13,196 bases of DNA, taken from assembly GCA_003514205.1 (NCBI GenBank), contig DORQ01000299.1:1-13196 (forward strand). The letters run 5' to 3'. The notes under the pieces are model-generated. The model ran no database searches. It saw nothing but the letters and a program-made list of their open reading frames with translations, and had not been told where the DNA came from. Both the position numbers and the translations under genes were made by a program. This document shows positions 6,300-12,542 of the stretch, piece by piece. Origin of the DNA: Acidimicrobiaceae bacterium (GTDB lineage Bacteria; Actinomycetota; Acidimicrobiia; Acidimicrobiales; Microtrichaceae). Position 1 is the first letter of the stretch; each line of letters starts with the position of its first letter.

Positions 6300-7838
6300 C
6301 TACACACCATCGGGCAAGGCGAGCCCTGAAGCTCGACCGATGAGCAACGACTGCAGCCGTTTCGCCTCTGCGAACGGGATATCGCGGGCCGTGACTGGAT
6401 ACCGCCCTGCGGTTCCCGCGACATCGACGCGCAAGCTCGCCGAATGAACGATTCGCTGACTGAGCGACTCGCTGACCTCTACGGCCTGGAGTTTCGCAAG
6501 CGGGAGGACCTTCGTCTGCAGGAGCCAGAACCCATCGCGTACCAGAAGGGAGTCCGCCCCAAGGCCAATTGCGCTGCGGCGCGCCCGTACTGTGCCCACC
6601 AACAGGGAGCCAAGAACCCATATGCCGAACCCGAGCGCACCACCGGCGCCACCAATGAGCAGGATTGACCGAGACCATTCTCCAGCGTTGCTCGCCGTTT
6701 CCCGAACAATTGCCGCTGCACCAAACGCCGCCAAACCGAGGCCGATCCACCAGGTCATTGCGGTAATGATCGATCGCACAACGGAGGTTTTCAGCACGGT
6801 TGGACCAAAGGGTTCCATGGGGATCGTCGAGCATTCAGCCACATCCAACACAGCCTCGGCCACATCGAGCGCTTGATCGATTCCTACCGCTAACGCGAGC
6901 ACCTGTCGGGGCTGCTGGCCCGTTCCGATCGCTGCATCAGCACTTGAATACTCGACCTTGATCCAGTTCATCAATTGCCCAACGGGACCACAACGGAGTC
7001 GACAGAGTTGTACCCGCTTCATCGGTGTGGTTGTAGTTCGAAGCGTCAACACTCCCTGCTCTACTCTCAGCAGGCCCGCTGTCATCGTCGAACGACCAGG
7101 GCTCAGCGTCAGAAACAACGAGAGTGTGGACAAGGCCCAGATCAAACCAACGATGCCGATTCCGACTGCCGTGATTGCCAAGACAGCGGAGACAGATACA
7201 GCGACACTTGAGCTCAGCGTCTGGGCAATTGCGATCGCCACAAGGCCCAGCACTGATACCCCAAGCAACATCGACACCAGTGCGGAAGTCTGAGCCTTTG
7301 CAAACTCGCTCATCGACAGGGCATGAATGGGTCGCTCGGGTGAACTTCCCGAACCGGTGGGGGCGCCCGGATACACGTTCGCGGCGCTATCGAGCCCCCG
7401 CAGATTCAGTTCTCGCTTCAGAAGCTCCGCGTGGGCGAGATCCAGATACGACAGTTTGATCGAGCCGGCACCCCCTGCCGAGTTCACCTCAACCTGGACC
7501 AAGCCAAGCACGCGCGCGGTAATCGACCGCTCCACTTGGATGTCCTGAACTCGGTCGAGCGGGATCGTCTTGTCGGCCAGCCAAATCCATCCCCACTTCA
7601 TCCGGATCTGGTCGGCGGTAACGGTCACCTCCGTCGTGGCTACCATGACGATTCGAATAAACGACGCAACGCCAACCCCGAAGACGCGATAGTCAAGGTC
7701 AACGAGGTCAAGTGCTTTGGCAACGAGAGCGGCGACTGTCAGCGTCAGGCCAATCGCGGCAGGAACGTAGCTCAACCGATGCAATCGAATGCGCAACGGC
7801 TCGGTGGCAGTCGCTGGCTGGGTTGGAAACTGGGTCAT
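6300..7838 (-). CDS. Membrane protein with three bacterial PH (bPH2) domains, YdbT-like
   Basis: A 512-residue protein built of three repeats of a two-helix membrane segment followed by a bPH2 domain. Hydrophobic pairs lie at about residues 22-68, 180-240 and 355-415, and the bPH2 domains at about 70-145, 245-335 and 425-505. Domain 1 has the typical run WIWLADKTIPLDRVQDIQVE; domain 3 has FWLLQTKVLPLAKLQAVEVSES. This is the architecture of Bacillus YdbT, which works with YdbS in the cell envelope; Bacillus YdbS/YdbT have been linked to resistance to a circular bacteriocin. I chose ATG 7838 because it overlaps the upstream stop as ATGA. A longer frame reaches 7937, but that extension would lie inside the upstream gene and is low complexity. 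The exact role here is unknown. Confidence 0.88.
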   Translation of the reverse strand: MTQFPTQPATATEPLRIRLHRLSYVPAAIGLTLTVAALVAKALDLVDLDYRVFGVGVASFIRIVMVATTEVTVTADQIRMKWGWIWLADKTIPLDRVQDIQVERSITARVLGLVQVEVNSAGGAGSIKLSYLDLAHAELLKRELNLRGLDSAANVYPGAPTGSGSSPERPIHALSMSEFAKAQTSALVSMLLGVSVLGLVAIAIAQTLSSSVAVSVSAVLAITAVGIGIVGLIWALSTLSLFLTLSPGRSTMTAGLLRVEQGVLTLRTTTTPMKRVQLCRLRCGPVGQLMNWIKVEYSSADAAIGTGQQPRQVLALAVGIDQALDVAEAVLDVAECSTIPMEPFGPTVLKTSVVRSIITAMTWWIGLGLAAFGAAAIVRETASNAGEWSRSILLIGGAGGALGFGIWVLGSLLVGTVRARRSAIGLGADSLLVRDGFWLLQTKVLPLAKLQAVEVSESLSQRIVHSASLRVDVAGTAGRYPVTARDIPFAEAKRLQSLLIGRASGLALPDGV

Positions 7839-8440
7839 CGCCCGCTCGGAGGCGTTGGCGGTTGCCACTGGTCTGGTGGCCGTTGCCATTGGGTTGGTGC
7901 ACCGGAGGCGGGTGGTTGCGCGGTCGGCGAGCTCCATTCCGCGGGCGCCTGCGCCAGACGCGCTCCTGGGTCCTCGGACCTTCCTTTTCCGATCAGCGAA
8001 TGTTGGAGCTCCTCAGCCTCATCCTCGAGGATCGAGTTCAGCGCAATGTTTGGCGTGGCTGCTCCTGCGGAATGCACGATCACCGAGGCCAAGCCGAAGT
8101 ATCGACGAAGCGGGCCCGAGTCGATAGTCACATTCTGGACGCGGCCTCGGGGCAGCATCACCTGCTTGATCATGATGACTCCCGAACGCGTCTCCACGTA
8201 GTCCTCGGTCATCTGCCAGCCACGCTTGTTGAACTCCAGTCCAGCCCACCACAGCGCACAGCCAATCGTGAGTGCCGCGCCGACTCCCCACAACAACACT
8301 CCGTAGGCGATACCTGCAGTAGCACCCAGCACAATCGCAGGCCCCGCCAGAATCAACAGGAACACCGCTCCAAACCCAACGGCACGGATTCGCAGTAGTG
8401 GTCGCAACGCTTCAGGGTAGGGGTTCAGCGGCGAGGTCAT
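7835..8440 (-). CDS. Membrane protein with one bacterial PH (bPH2) domain, YdbS-like
   Basis: A 201-residue protein with two adjacent membrane helices (residues about 17-43 and 45-65), one bPH2 domain at about 73-150 (GWQMTEDYVETRSGVIMIKQ, then LPRGRVQNVTI), and a disordered tail rich in Pro, Trp and Gln (QWQRPPDQWQPP at about 184-195). It pairs with the three-domain protein downstream as in YdbS-YdbT operons; the ATGA overlap at 7835-7838 implies coupled translation. The frame is open back to 8551, but ATG 8440 is preferred: TACGGT lies exactly 6 nt upstream, fitting a leaderless transcript, and the longer form would run through the divergent promoter and into the neighbouring gene's start. 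The Pro-rich tail, unusual for YdbS as I recall it, could bind a partner. Confidence 0.87.
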   Translation of the reverse strand: MTSPLNPYPEALRPLLRIRAVGFGAVFLLILAGPAIVLGATAGIAYGVLLWGVGAALTIGCALWWAGLEFNKRGWQMTEDYVETRSGVIMIKQVMLPRGRVQNVTIDSGPLRRYFGLASVIVHSAGAATPNIALNSILEDEAEELQHSLIGKGRSEDPGARLAQAPAEWSSPTAQPPASGAPTQWQRPPDQWQPPTPPSGR

Positions 8441-8446
8441 TCGAAC

Positions 8447-8452
8447 ACCGTA
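8447..8452 (-). promoter_or_regulatory. -10 box of a probable leaderless promoter for the PH-domain operon
   Basis: On the minus strand TACGGT (8452-8447) is followed by 6 nt (GTTCGA) and ATG 8440. The spacing is identical to that at GTG 8525 and GTG 3249. GGGAG also occurs 12 nt before this ATG, too far for a normal Shine-Dalgarno. Confidence 0.45.
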
Positions 8453-8482
8453 CTCCCAGACACCCAAGTCACCGTCCACAAC

Positions 8483-8503
8483 GAAGTCCTCCCTTCGGAC
8501 TTC
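8483..8503. promoter_or_regulatory. Perfect inverted repeat between divergent promoters (candidate operator)
   Basis: GAAGTCC (8483-8489) and GGACTTC (8497-8503) form a perfect 7-bp inverted repeat with a 7-bp spacer, 14 bp between half-site centres. It lies inside the 84-bp divergent region and covers where the -35 of the rightward promoter would fall. It could bind a dimeric regulator acting on both operons, or form a hairpin. No regulator gene is adjacent. Confidence 0.5.
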
Positions 8504-8512
8504 CCACAGCGC

Positions 8513-8518
8513 TACGCT
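8513..8518 (+). promoter_or_regulatory. -10 box of a probable leaderless promoter for the DUF4190 gene
   Basis: TACGCT is followed by 6 nt (TCCGCG) and the GTG start at 8525, with no Shine-Dalgarno upstream. This arrangement fits transcription beginning at the start codon. Confidence 0.5.
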
Positions 8519-8524
8519 TCCGCG

Positions 8525-9517
8525 GTGACGTTCGATGGTGAAACACCTCAATTCGGGGAGAGCAATCCACAGCCTGGTTCAGGCGGATTCGACCCCCCGC
8601 AGCCCCCGGCCAACAATCCATTCGACGCGGTGCCCTCCGCTCCGTGGGAAACGCCTGCAGAAACTCCCGCCCCACCCCAGTACAGCCCGCCGCCGCCACC
8701 ACCCCCGGGCATGAACCCGCCGCCGCCACCGGGTATGAACCCACCACCACCCCCGGGCATGATGAGCGGACAAGGCGCTCCGTATTCCGCTCCAGGAGCG
8801 CAATGGACACCGCCTCAGCAGCCGAACCCGCAATGGGCAGCCCCACTTCCCTCCGGTCTCAAGAATCACCCGATGGCGATTGCCTCCCTTGTCCTCGGAT
8901 TGATTGGCTTGATTCCCTGCTTCTTCGGCGTGCCTGGCCTCATTGGGTTGGTGCTCGGCATCGTTGGGCTCGGTGCAATCAACAAGGCACCCCAACAGTT
9001 CACCGGCAAGGGCATGGCCATCACCGGAATCGTCCTCGGTGCGCTTGAGACAATTGGCCTCATTCTGTTCGGGTTGCTGGTTGCGTTCGGCGGCTCAACG
9101 ACGAAGACGGCCACCTCCTTTGACGACACCTTTACCTCCACATCGCCCGACAACACCATCGCCGTTGGCAGTGAGCAGTTCCGTCTCGGAGACTGCACCT
9201 CCGATCCCGAGGAAAGCTCCTCTGGTATGACTAGCGAGGACTGCGACGGGCCTCACGCCGGGGAGGTGTATCACGTCGAGGAGTTCCCAGATGGCGACTA
9301 CCCAGGCACCGTGGAGATCTCTAGCCAAAGCGAGGAGATCTGCAAACGAGAGTTCGAACCCTTCGTTGGAATCGCCTATGACGACTCAATTCTCGAAGTC
9401 AGCTACCTGTACCCACTCGAAACGCAGTGGGAGCAGGGAGATCAGGAGCTTCTCTGCATCGCACTCGATCCAGCGGGCCAACTTCCCGCCGGATCAGTGA
9501 GGGACTCGCAGCGATAA
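8525..9517 (+). CDS. Proline-rich DUF4190 / septum-formation-domain membrane protein
   Basis: A 330-residue envelope protein in three parts. Residues 1-112 are disordered and Pro/Gln-rich, including three copies of PPPPPGMN-like repeats at 57-80. Residues about 115-188 hold two membrane helices with the DUF4190 pattern (HPMAIASLVLGLIGLIPC, then GKGMAITGIVLG). Residues about 190-330 form an extracytoplasmic domain resembling the actinobacterial Septum_form family: FRLGDC, EDC...PH, a central ICKREFEPFVG, and a late QWEQGDQELLC. Cys224, 240, 273 and 311 could make two disulfides. The predicted topology puts the Pro-rich part in the cytoplasm and the C-terminus outside. The start is GTG 8525, probably leaderless. 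It is divergent from the PH-domain operon and may share its regulation. Despite the family name, a direct role in septation is not shown by the sequence. Confidence 0.82.
   Translation: MTFDGETPQFGESNPQPGSGGFDPPQPPANNPFDAVPSAPWETPAETPAPPQYSPPPPPPPGMNPPPPPGMNPPPPPGMMSGQGAPYSAPGAQWTPPQQPNPQWAAPLPSGLKNHPMAIASLVLGLIGLIPCFFGVPGLIGLVLGIVGLGAINKAPQQFTGKGMAITGIVLGALETIGLILFGLLVAFGGSTTKTATSFDDTFTSTSPDNTIAVGSEQFRLGDCTSDPEESSSGMTSEDCDGPHAGEVYHVEEFPDGDYPGTVEISSQSEEICKREFEPFVGIAYDDSILEVSYLYPLETQWEQGDQELLCIALDPAGQLPAGSVRDSQR
8693..8764 (+). repeat. Three tandem 24-nt repeats coding PPPPPGMN
   Basis: Units at 8693-8716, 8717-8740 and 8741-8764 encode PPPPPGMN, PPPPPGMN and PPPPPGMM, with synonymous differences (CCG against CCA) between copies. 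They lie in the cytoplasmic Pro-rich region. Such repeats can change copy number by slippage, so unit number may vary between strains. Confidence 0.8.
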
Positions 9518-9563
9518 GGATCTCATCGCGCGAGCGGGAACCGTTCGGCCGGGCTCCTCTCCT

Positions 9564-10805
9564 CTACACCTGAAGACTGAGTTCTATTCGTTCGCAACCG
9601 CGGAGCGTGAAACTGCTCCGATACCGCGGCGGAGGACCGGCCAGTTCGATGCGAGAGAACCGTTCCAACAGCGTCGAGAACACCACCTCCCCCTCAGCTC
9701 GCGCCAAGTGAGCGCCCAAGCAATAGTGGATTCCGAACCCAAAACTCAGCGGTTGCGGGCACTTCGAATCTACGAATCGCGTCACGTCAAACCTGGCCGG
9801 GTTCTGGTACACCTCTGGGTCATGATTCGCGGCGCCTTGCAACACAATGGCTTGATGCCCCCGCCCAACTATGGCTCCAAACAACTCGTCGGTTTCTAGT
9901 GCGGTTCGCACATTGAGCTGAACTGGGCTGTCGTATCGAAGGATCTCGGTGACCGCTGAGCCCATGAGTTCGGGCTCCGCTCGAAGTAGATCCATCTGGT
10001 CGGAGTTTCGAAGGAGCGCCCACATCCCGTTGCCGATCAGATTCGAGGTGGTCTCGAACCCAGCCGCGTACAGGAGCAAGGTATTGGCAACCAGTTCCTC
10101 GATACTCAGGCGATCGCCCTCTTGTTCCACTTCGATCAGCGCGCTCAGGAGAGCCTCGTCGGGCATGGAACGCTTCTCCTCGATCAGGCCGAGGAAGTAG
10201 CCGACTAACTCTCCAATTGCGGCTTCTGCTCGACGCAACGCTGCCTCATCGGCTGCTGCGTCAATGGTCGCAGTGGTGTCGCGAACCAGCCCAGCAAATC
10301 GCCCTGTCTCATCGAGTGGTACCCCAAGGAGTTCAGAGATCACCGCAACCGGGAACGGAACTGCAAGTTCCTCCATCAGTTCGATCTGGCCTCGCTCCTC
10401 TGCAGCATCAAGCAAGGGGTGAAGCAGCATCTCAATTCGCGGACGGAGCGCTTCGACCCTGTTCGGCGTGAACGCACGACTGACTAGGGCGCGGATCCGA
10501 GTGTGATCCGGTGGGTTCATCAGCAGCATCGCTCGGGAGTTCTGCTCCATTGGGCTCCGAGGGCGGAACAATCCGGTGGGCAACTCCATATCTGCCTCGG
10601 CGCGTCCCCATTTGGGTCGTCGAAGTACATCAAGACAATCGTGATAGCCGGCAACCACCGTCGCCCCAGACGCACTCGTCCACCGCGGGGAACCCTCGTG
10701 CAATCGACGATAGGCATCAAGGGGGTCTTGGCGAGCCTCGTCGTCCAAAACGGCGGCCGCAAGAATTCGATCAGCCTCAGCCGCTGAGATCGCTGCGTGG
10801 GCCAT
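9564..10805 (-). CDS. Cytochrome P450
   Basis: A 413-residue soluble bacterial class I P450 of normal length. The helix C region NPPDHTRIRALVSRAFTP lies at 97-114; the I-helix oxygen-activation motif AGFETT at 248-253 includes the acid-alcohol pair Glu251/Thr252; ExxR is Glu287/Arg290; the meander ANHDPEVYQNPARFD is at 326-340; the heme loop FGFGIHYCLG at 355-364 has axial ligand Cys362. All catalytic elements are intact. It would hydroxylate an unidentified small hydrophobic substrate using ferredoxin and ferredoxin reductase, neither of which is in the window. ATG 10805 has GGGAG 9 nt upstream. It lies 6 nt after the stop of the carboxymuconolactone-decarboxylase-like gene, forming a two-gene operon that suggests a shared pathway. 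The overall pattern resembles CYP107/CYP125-like soluble enzymes, but no subfamily can be assigned by eye. Confidence 0.95.
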   Translation of the reverse strand: MAHAAISAAEADRILAAAVLDDEARQDPLDAYRRLHEGSPRWTSASGATVVAGYHDCLDVLRRPKWGRAEADMELPTGLFRPRSPMEQNSRAMLLMNPPDHTRIRALVSRAFTPNRVEALRPRIEMLLHPLLDAAEERGQIELMEELAVPFPVAVISELLGVPLDETGRFAGLVRDTTATIDAAADEAALRRAEAAIGELVGYFLGLIEEKRSMPDEALLSALIEVEQEGDRLSIEELVANTLLLYAAGFETTSNLIGNGMWALLRNSDQMDLLRAEPELMGSAVTEILRYDSPVQLNVRTALETDELFGAIVGRGHQAIVLQGAANHDPEVYQNPARFDVTRFVDSKCPQPLSFGFGIHYCLGAHLARAEGEVVFSTLLERFSRIELAGPPPRYRSSFTLRGCERIELSLQV

Positions 10806-10811
10806 GGTTTG

Positions 10812-11465
10812 CTACTCCCGCTCGGTGAGATCAGAAGGAATCGCTGGAGCGCCGTACCCCGAGAAGCCCTCAGCCGCAGCAACCTCGACAATTGGGTCAT
10901 CACGATCGTCGTACTCAGTTCGAAGCGCCCGGCTCATGATTGCGTGCATGACGTACAGCGAGGTGATGTAGGTCAGTTCGAGAATCTCCTCATCACTCAG
11001 GTGCCGTTGCAGCGCCGCGAAGAGCTCATCGTGAACCCGACCCTGCGCTCCAGCAAGTGCGTCGCTATAGGCGAGCACGAGGCGCTCAACCTCACTGAAC
11101 TCCTCCGACGCCTGCCAGTACGCGATCGCGGCGATCTTCGCCTCAGACATCCCAAGAAGCCGACAGGACTTGGTGTGTTGGGAGAACACGAACTGGCTGC
11201 CGACGACCCACCCTGCACGCGTTTGGCCGAGCTCTCGAAGGACCGGATCTAACCTTCGTGCGGGGTTTCGATACAACACGAAGCCGTTGACGCAATGCTC
11301 AAGTATTTCCGGCACCCCAGCGAACACAGTCCACCAGTCGCCTGGTGTGCCTGAGGTGGTGCCCGGATCAATCACAGGATCGCGATCAGCGAACATGAAC
11401 TGATACATCGCCTCGACAATCGGTGCCGTTGCCTCAGACCGTGGAACTTCTCGAAGTCGTGGCAT
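10812..11465 (-). CDS. Carboxymuconolactone decarboxylase (CMD)/AhpD-fold family protein
   Basis: A 217-residue member of the CMD superfamily. The core helix pair is around residues 78-120: LRELGQTRAGWVVGSQFVFSQH, then LLGMSEAKIAAI. A second helical segment at about 124-185 ends with YVMHAIMSRAL. Where AhpD has a redox CxxC four residues before the His, this protein has Ser90 and Val93 before His97, and its nearby cysteine (Cys101) is displaced, so peroxidase activity is unlikely. Proteins of this variant are often found in catabolic or secondary-metabolite loci and may act as lyases or isomerases. The start ATG 11465 is set by AGGGGGG 5 nt upstream; the frame stays open to 11540 but lacks a site there. 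It leads a transcript with the P450. Family likely, reaction unknown. Confidence 0.82.
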   Translation of the reverse strand: MPRLREVPRSEATAPIVEAMYQFMFADRDPVIDPGTTSGTPGDWWTVFAGVPEILEHCVNGFVLYRNPARRLDPVLRELGQTRAGWVVGSQFVFSQHTKSCRLLGMSEAKIAAIAYWQASEEFSEVERLVLAYSDALAGAQGRVHDELFAALQRHLSDEEILELTYITSLYVMHAIMSRALRTEYDDRDDPIVEVAAAEGFSGYGAPAIPSDLTERE

Positions 11466-11482
11466 GTGATCCCCCCTGTAGT

Positions 11483-11509
11483 AGCGCGTCTCGATAGGTT
11501 GAACGCGCT
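11483..11509. promoter_or_regulatory. Inverted repeat upstream of the CMD-P450 operon
   Basis: AGCGCG (11483-11488) and CGCGCT (11504-11509) form a perfect 6-bp inverted repeat with half-sites centred 21 bp apart (two helical turns), 18 nt upstream of the CMD start in the divergent region. It could be an operator or a leader hairpin. The half-sites are simple CG runs, so chance is possible. Confidence 0.3.
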
Positions 11510-11577
11510 GCAGTGTTTCAGGGAACGTAGCACCCATCACCGAACTTGGTGGTCGGCCAGGAATGGGGCATCTGTGT

Positions 11578-11583
11578 TACAAA
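11578..11583 (+). promoter_or_regulatory. Possible extended -10 box for the gluQRS gene
   Basis: TACAAA preceded by TGT lies 7 nt before ATG 11591. It matches an extended -10 only loosely, since the last base is A rather than T. It would give a leaderless or nearly leaderless transcript, consistent with the lack of a Shine-Dalgarno. Confidence 0.25.
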
Positions 11584-11590
11584 CTCCTCG

Positions 11591-12517
11591 ATGAGAAACG
11601 GTCGGTTCGCCCCGAGTCCTACTGGAGACCTCCACCTAGGAAACCTGCGAACGGCATTGGTGGCTTGGCTGTGGGCACGCGCCGAGGGCGGTGCCTTCTG
11701 GCTCCGAATGGAGAACCTGGATCCCATCACATCGCGCGTTGAATGGGAGCGCTCGCAGTGCGCTGATCTCCAAACCTTCGGTATCGATTGGGACGGGCCA
11801 GTGCTGCGCCAGACCGATCGCGTCGAAATCTACCGGGAAGCGATTGCGGATCTCTCCGCTAGCGGACGCACCTACTGGTGCTACTGCACCCGCCGCGAAA
11901 TCGCAGAGTCCGCCCAGGCTCCACATGGAATCGGCGGACTCTATCCGCAGACCTGTCGTCATCTCACCCGAGCGCAGCGCTCGGCCCGCGAAGCCCAAGG
12001 TCGACCGCCAGCGCTTCGCCTACTGGTCACCGAGGCCGAGTTCTCCTTTGACGACGCCGTTGTGGGAACCGTGTCTGGCCCCGTCGACGATGTTGTTTTG
12101 GTGCGAAACGACGGAGTGGTTTCCTACAACTTCGCGTCCGTATTCGATGACGCTTCGACTGAGGTTCAGTGCGTGGTGCGTGGCGACGACCTCTTGAGCT
12201 CAACCCCGCGCCAGCTCGCAATTGCGCAGGCCTGTAGCTTCACGCCGCCCGGCTATGCACATATTCCATTGGTGCTGGCCCCCGATGGAAGCCGGCTTGC
12301 CAAGCGCCACGGCGCAGTGACGCTGGGCCAGCGGTTCGAGGCTGGGCAAACGCCCGCCATGTTGTGCGCTCAGCTCGCCCGAAGTGCGGGCCTCGAGGTT
12401 CCCGAGAAGGAAATCGTCCCCCGAGAGCTGGTCGACCGGTTTACGTCCGAAACGTTGTCTCGCTCCCCTTGGGTTGTACCGGAAGAGTTGTTGTCCTCTA
12501 GTCCATTGGCCACCTGA
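11591..12517 (+). CDS. gluQRS: Glutamyl-Q tRNA(Asp) synthetase
   Basis: A 308-residue truncated paralogue of glutamyl-tRNA synthetase. It keeps the class I catalytic core but ends before any anticodon-binding domain, as expected for GluQRS. RFAPSPTGDLHLGN at residues 5-18 carries the HIGH-type motif (HLGN); RGDDLLSSTPRQ at 197-208 is the conserved substrate loop; RLAKRHG at 235-241 is the KMSKS-type motif. The zinc pattern Cys97-x-Cys99-x18-Tyr118-x3-Cys122 is the hallmark of the subfamily. It activates glutamate without tRNA and attaches it to the queuosine base at position 34 of tRNA(Asp) in the cytoplasm. I placed the start at ATG 11591, five codons before the catalytic motif; an upstream in-frame ATG at 11546 would add 15 residues that the family does not need. 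It is convergent with the protease gene, with a 25-bp gap. Confidence 0.92.
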   Translation: MRNGRFAPSPTGDLHLGNLRTALVAWLWARAEGGAFWLRMENLDPITSRVEWERSQCADLQTFGIDWDGPVLRQTDRVEIYREAIADLSASGRTYWCYCTRREIAESAQAPHGIGGLYPQTCRHLTRAQRSAREAQGRPPALRLLVTEAEFSFDDAVVGTVSGPVDDVVLVRNDGVVSYNFASVFDDASTEVQCVVRGDDLLSSTPRQLAIAQACSFTPPGYAHIPLVLAPDGSRLAKRHGAVTLGQRFEAGQTPAMLCAQLARSAGLEVPEKEIVPRELVDRFTSETLSRSPWVVPEELLSSSPLAT

Positions 12518-12542
12518 GACCGACTCAAACACCTCGTCAGAA

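Noticed and set aside
7839..7937. 33-residue N-terminal extension of the three-domain PH protein
   Set aside because: It lies entirely within the upstream gene's tail, is Ala/Thr-rich, and the ATGA overlap at 7838 gives a better start.
7431..8398. Two long plus-strand frames of 256 and 228 codons
   Set aside because: Both are antisense to the bPH2 genes, whose repeated membrane-PH pattern is clear; the translations are low complexity and lack start signals.
8441..8551. 37-residue N-terminal extension of the one-domain PH protein
   Set aside because: It would cover the divergent promoter region and overlap the neighbouring start. ATG 8440 has a well-placed -10 and the domain begins after it.
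8693..8764. Tandem repeat considered as a CRISPR or regulatory iteron
   Set aside because: The units are directly adjacent without spacers and stay in frame as a Pro-rich coding repeat.
9518..9563. Possible bidirectional terminator between convergent genes (GAGC and GCTC with CCGTTCGG inside)
   Set aside because: The outer stem is only 4 bp, the inner one would need a 2-nt loop, and no U-tract follows.
11466..11540. 25-residue N-terminal extension of the CMD-family protein
   Set aside because: No ribosome binding site upstream of the longer start, while AGGGGGG stands 5 nt before ATG 11465.
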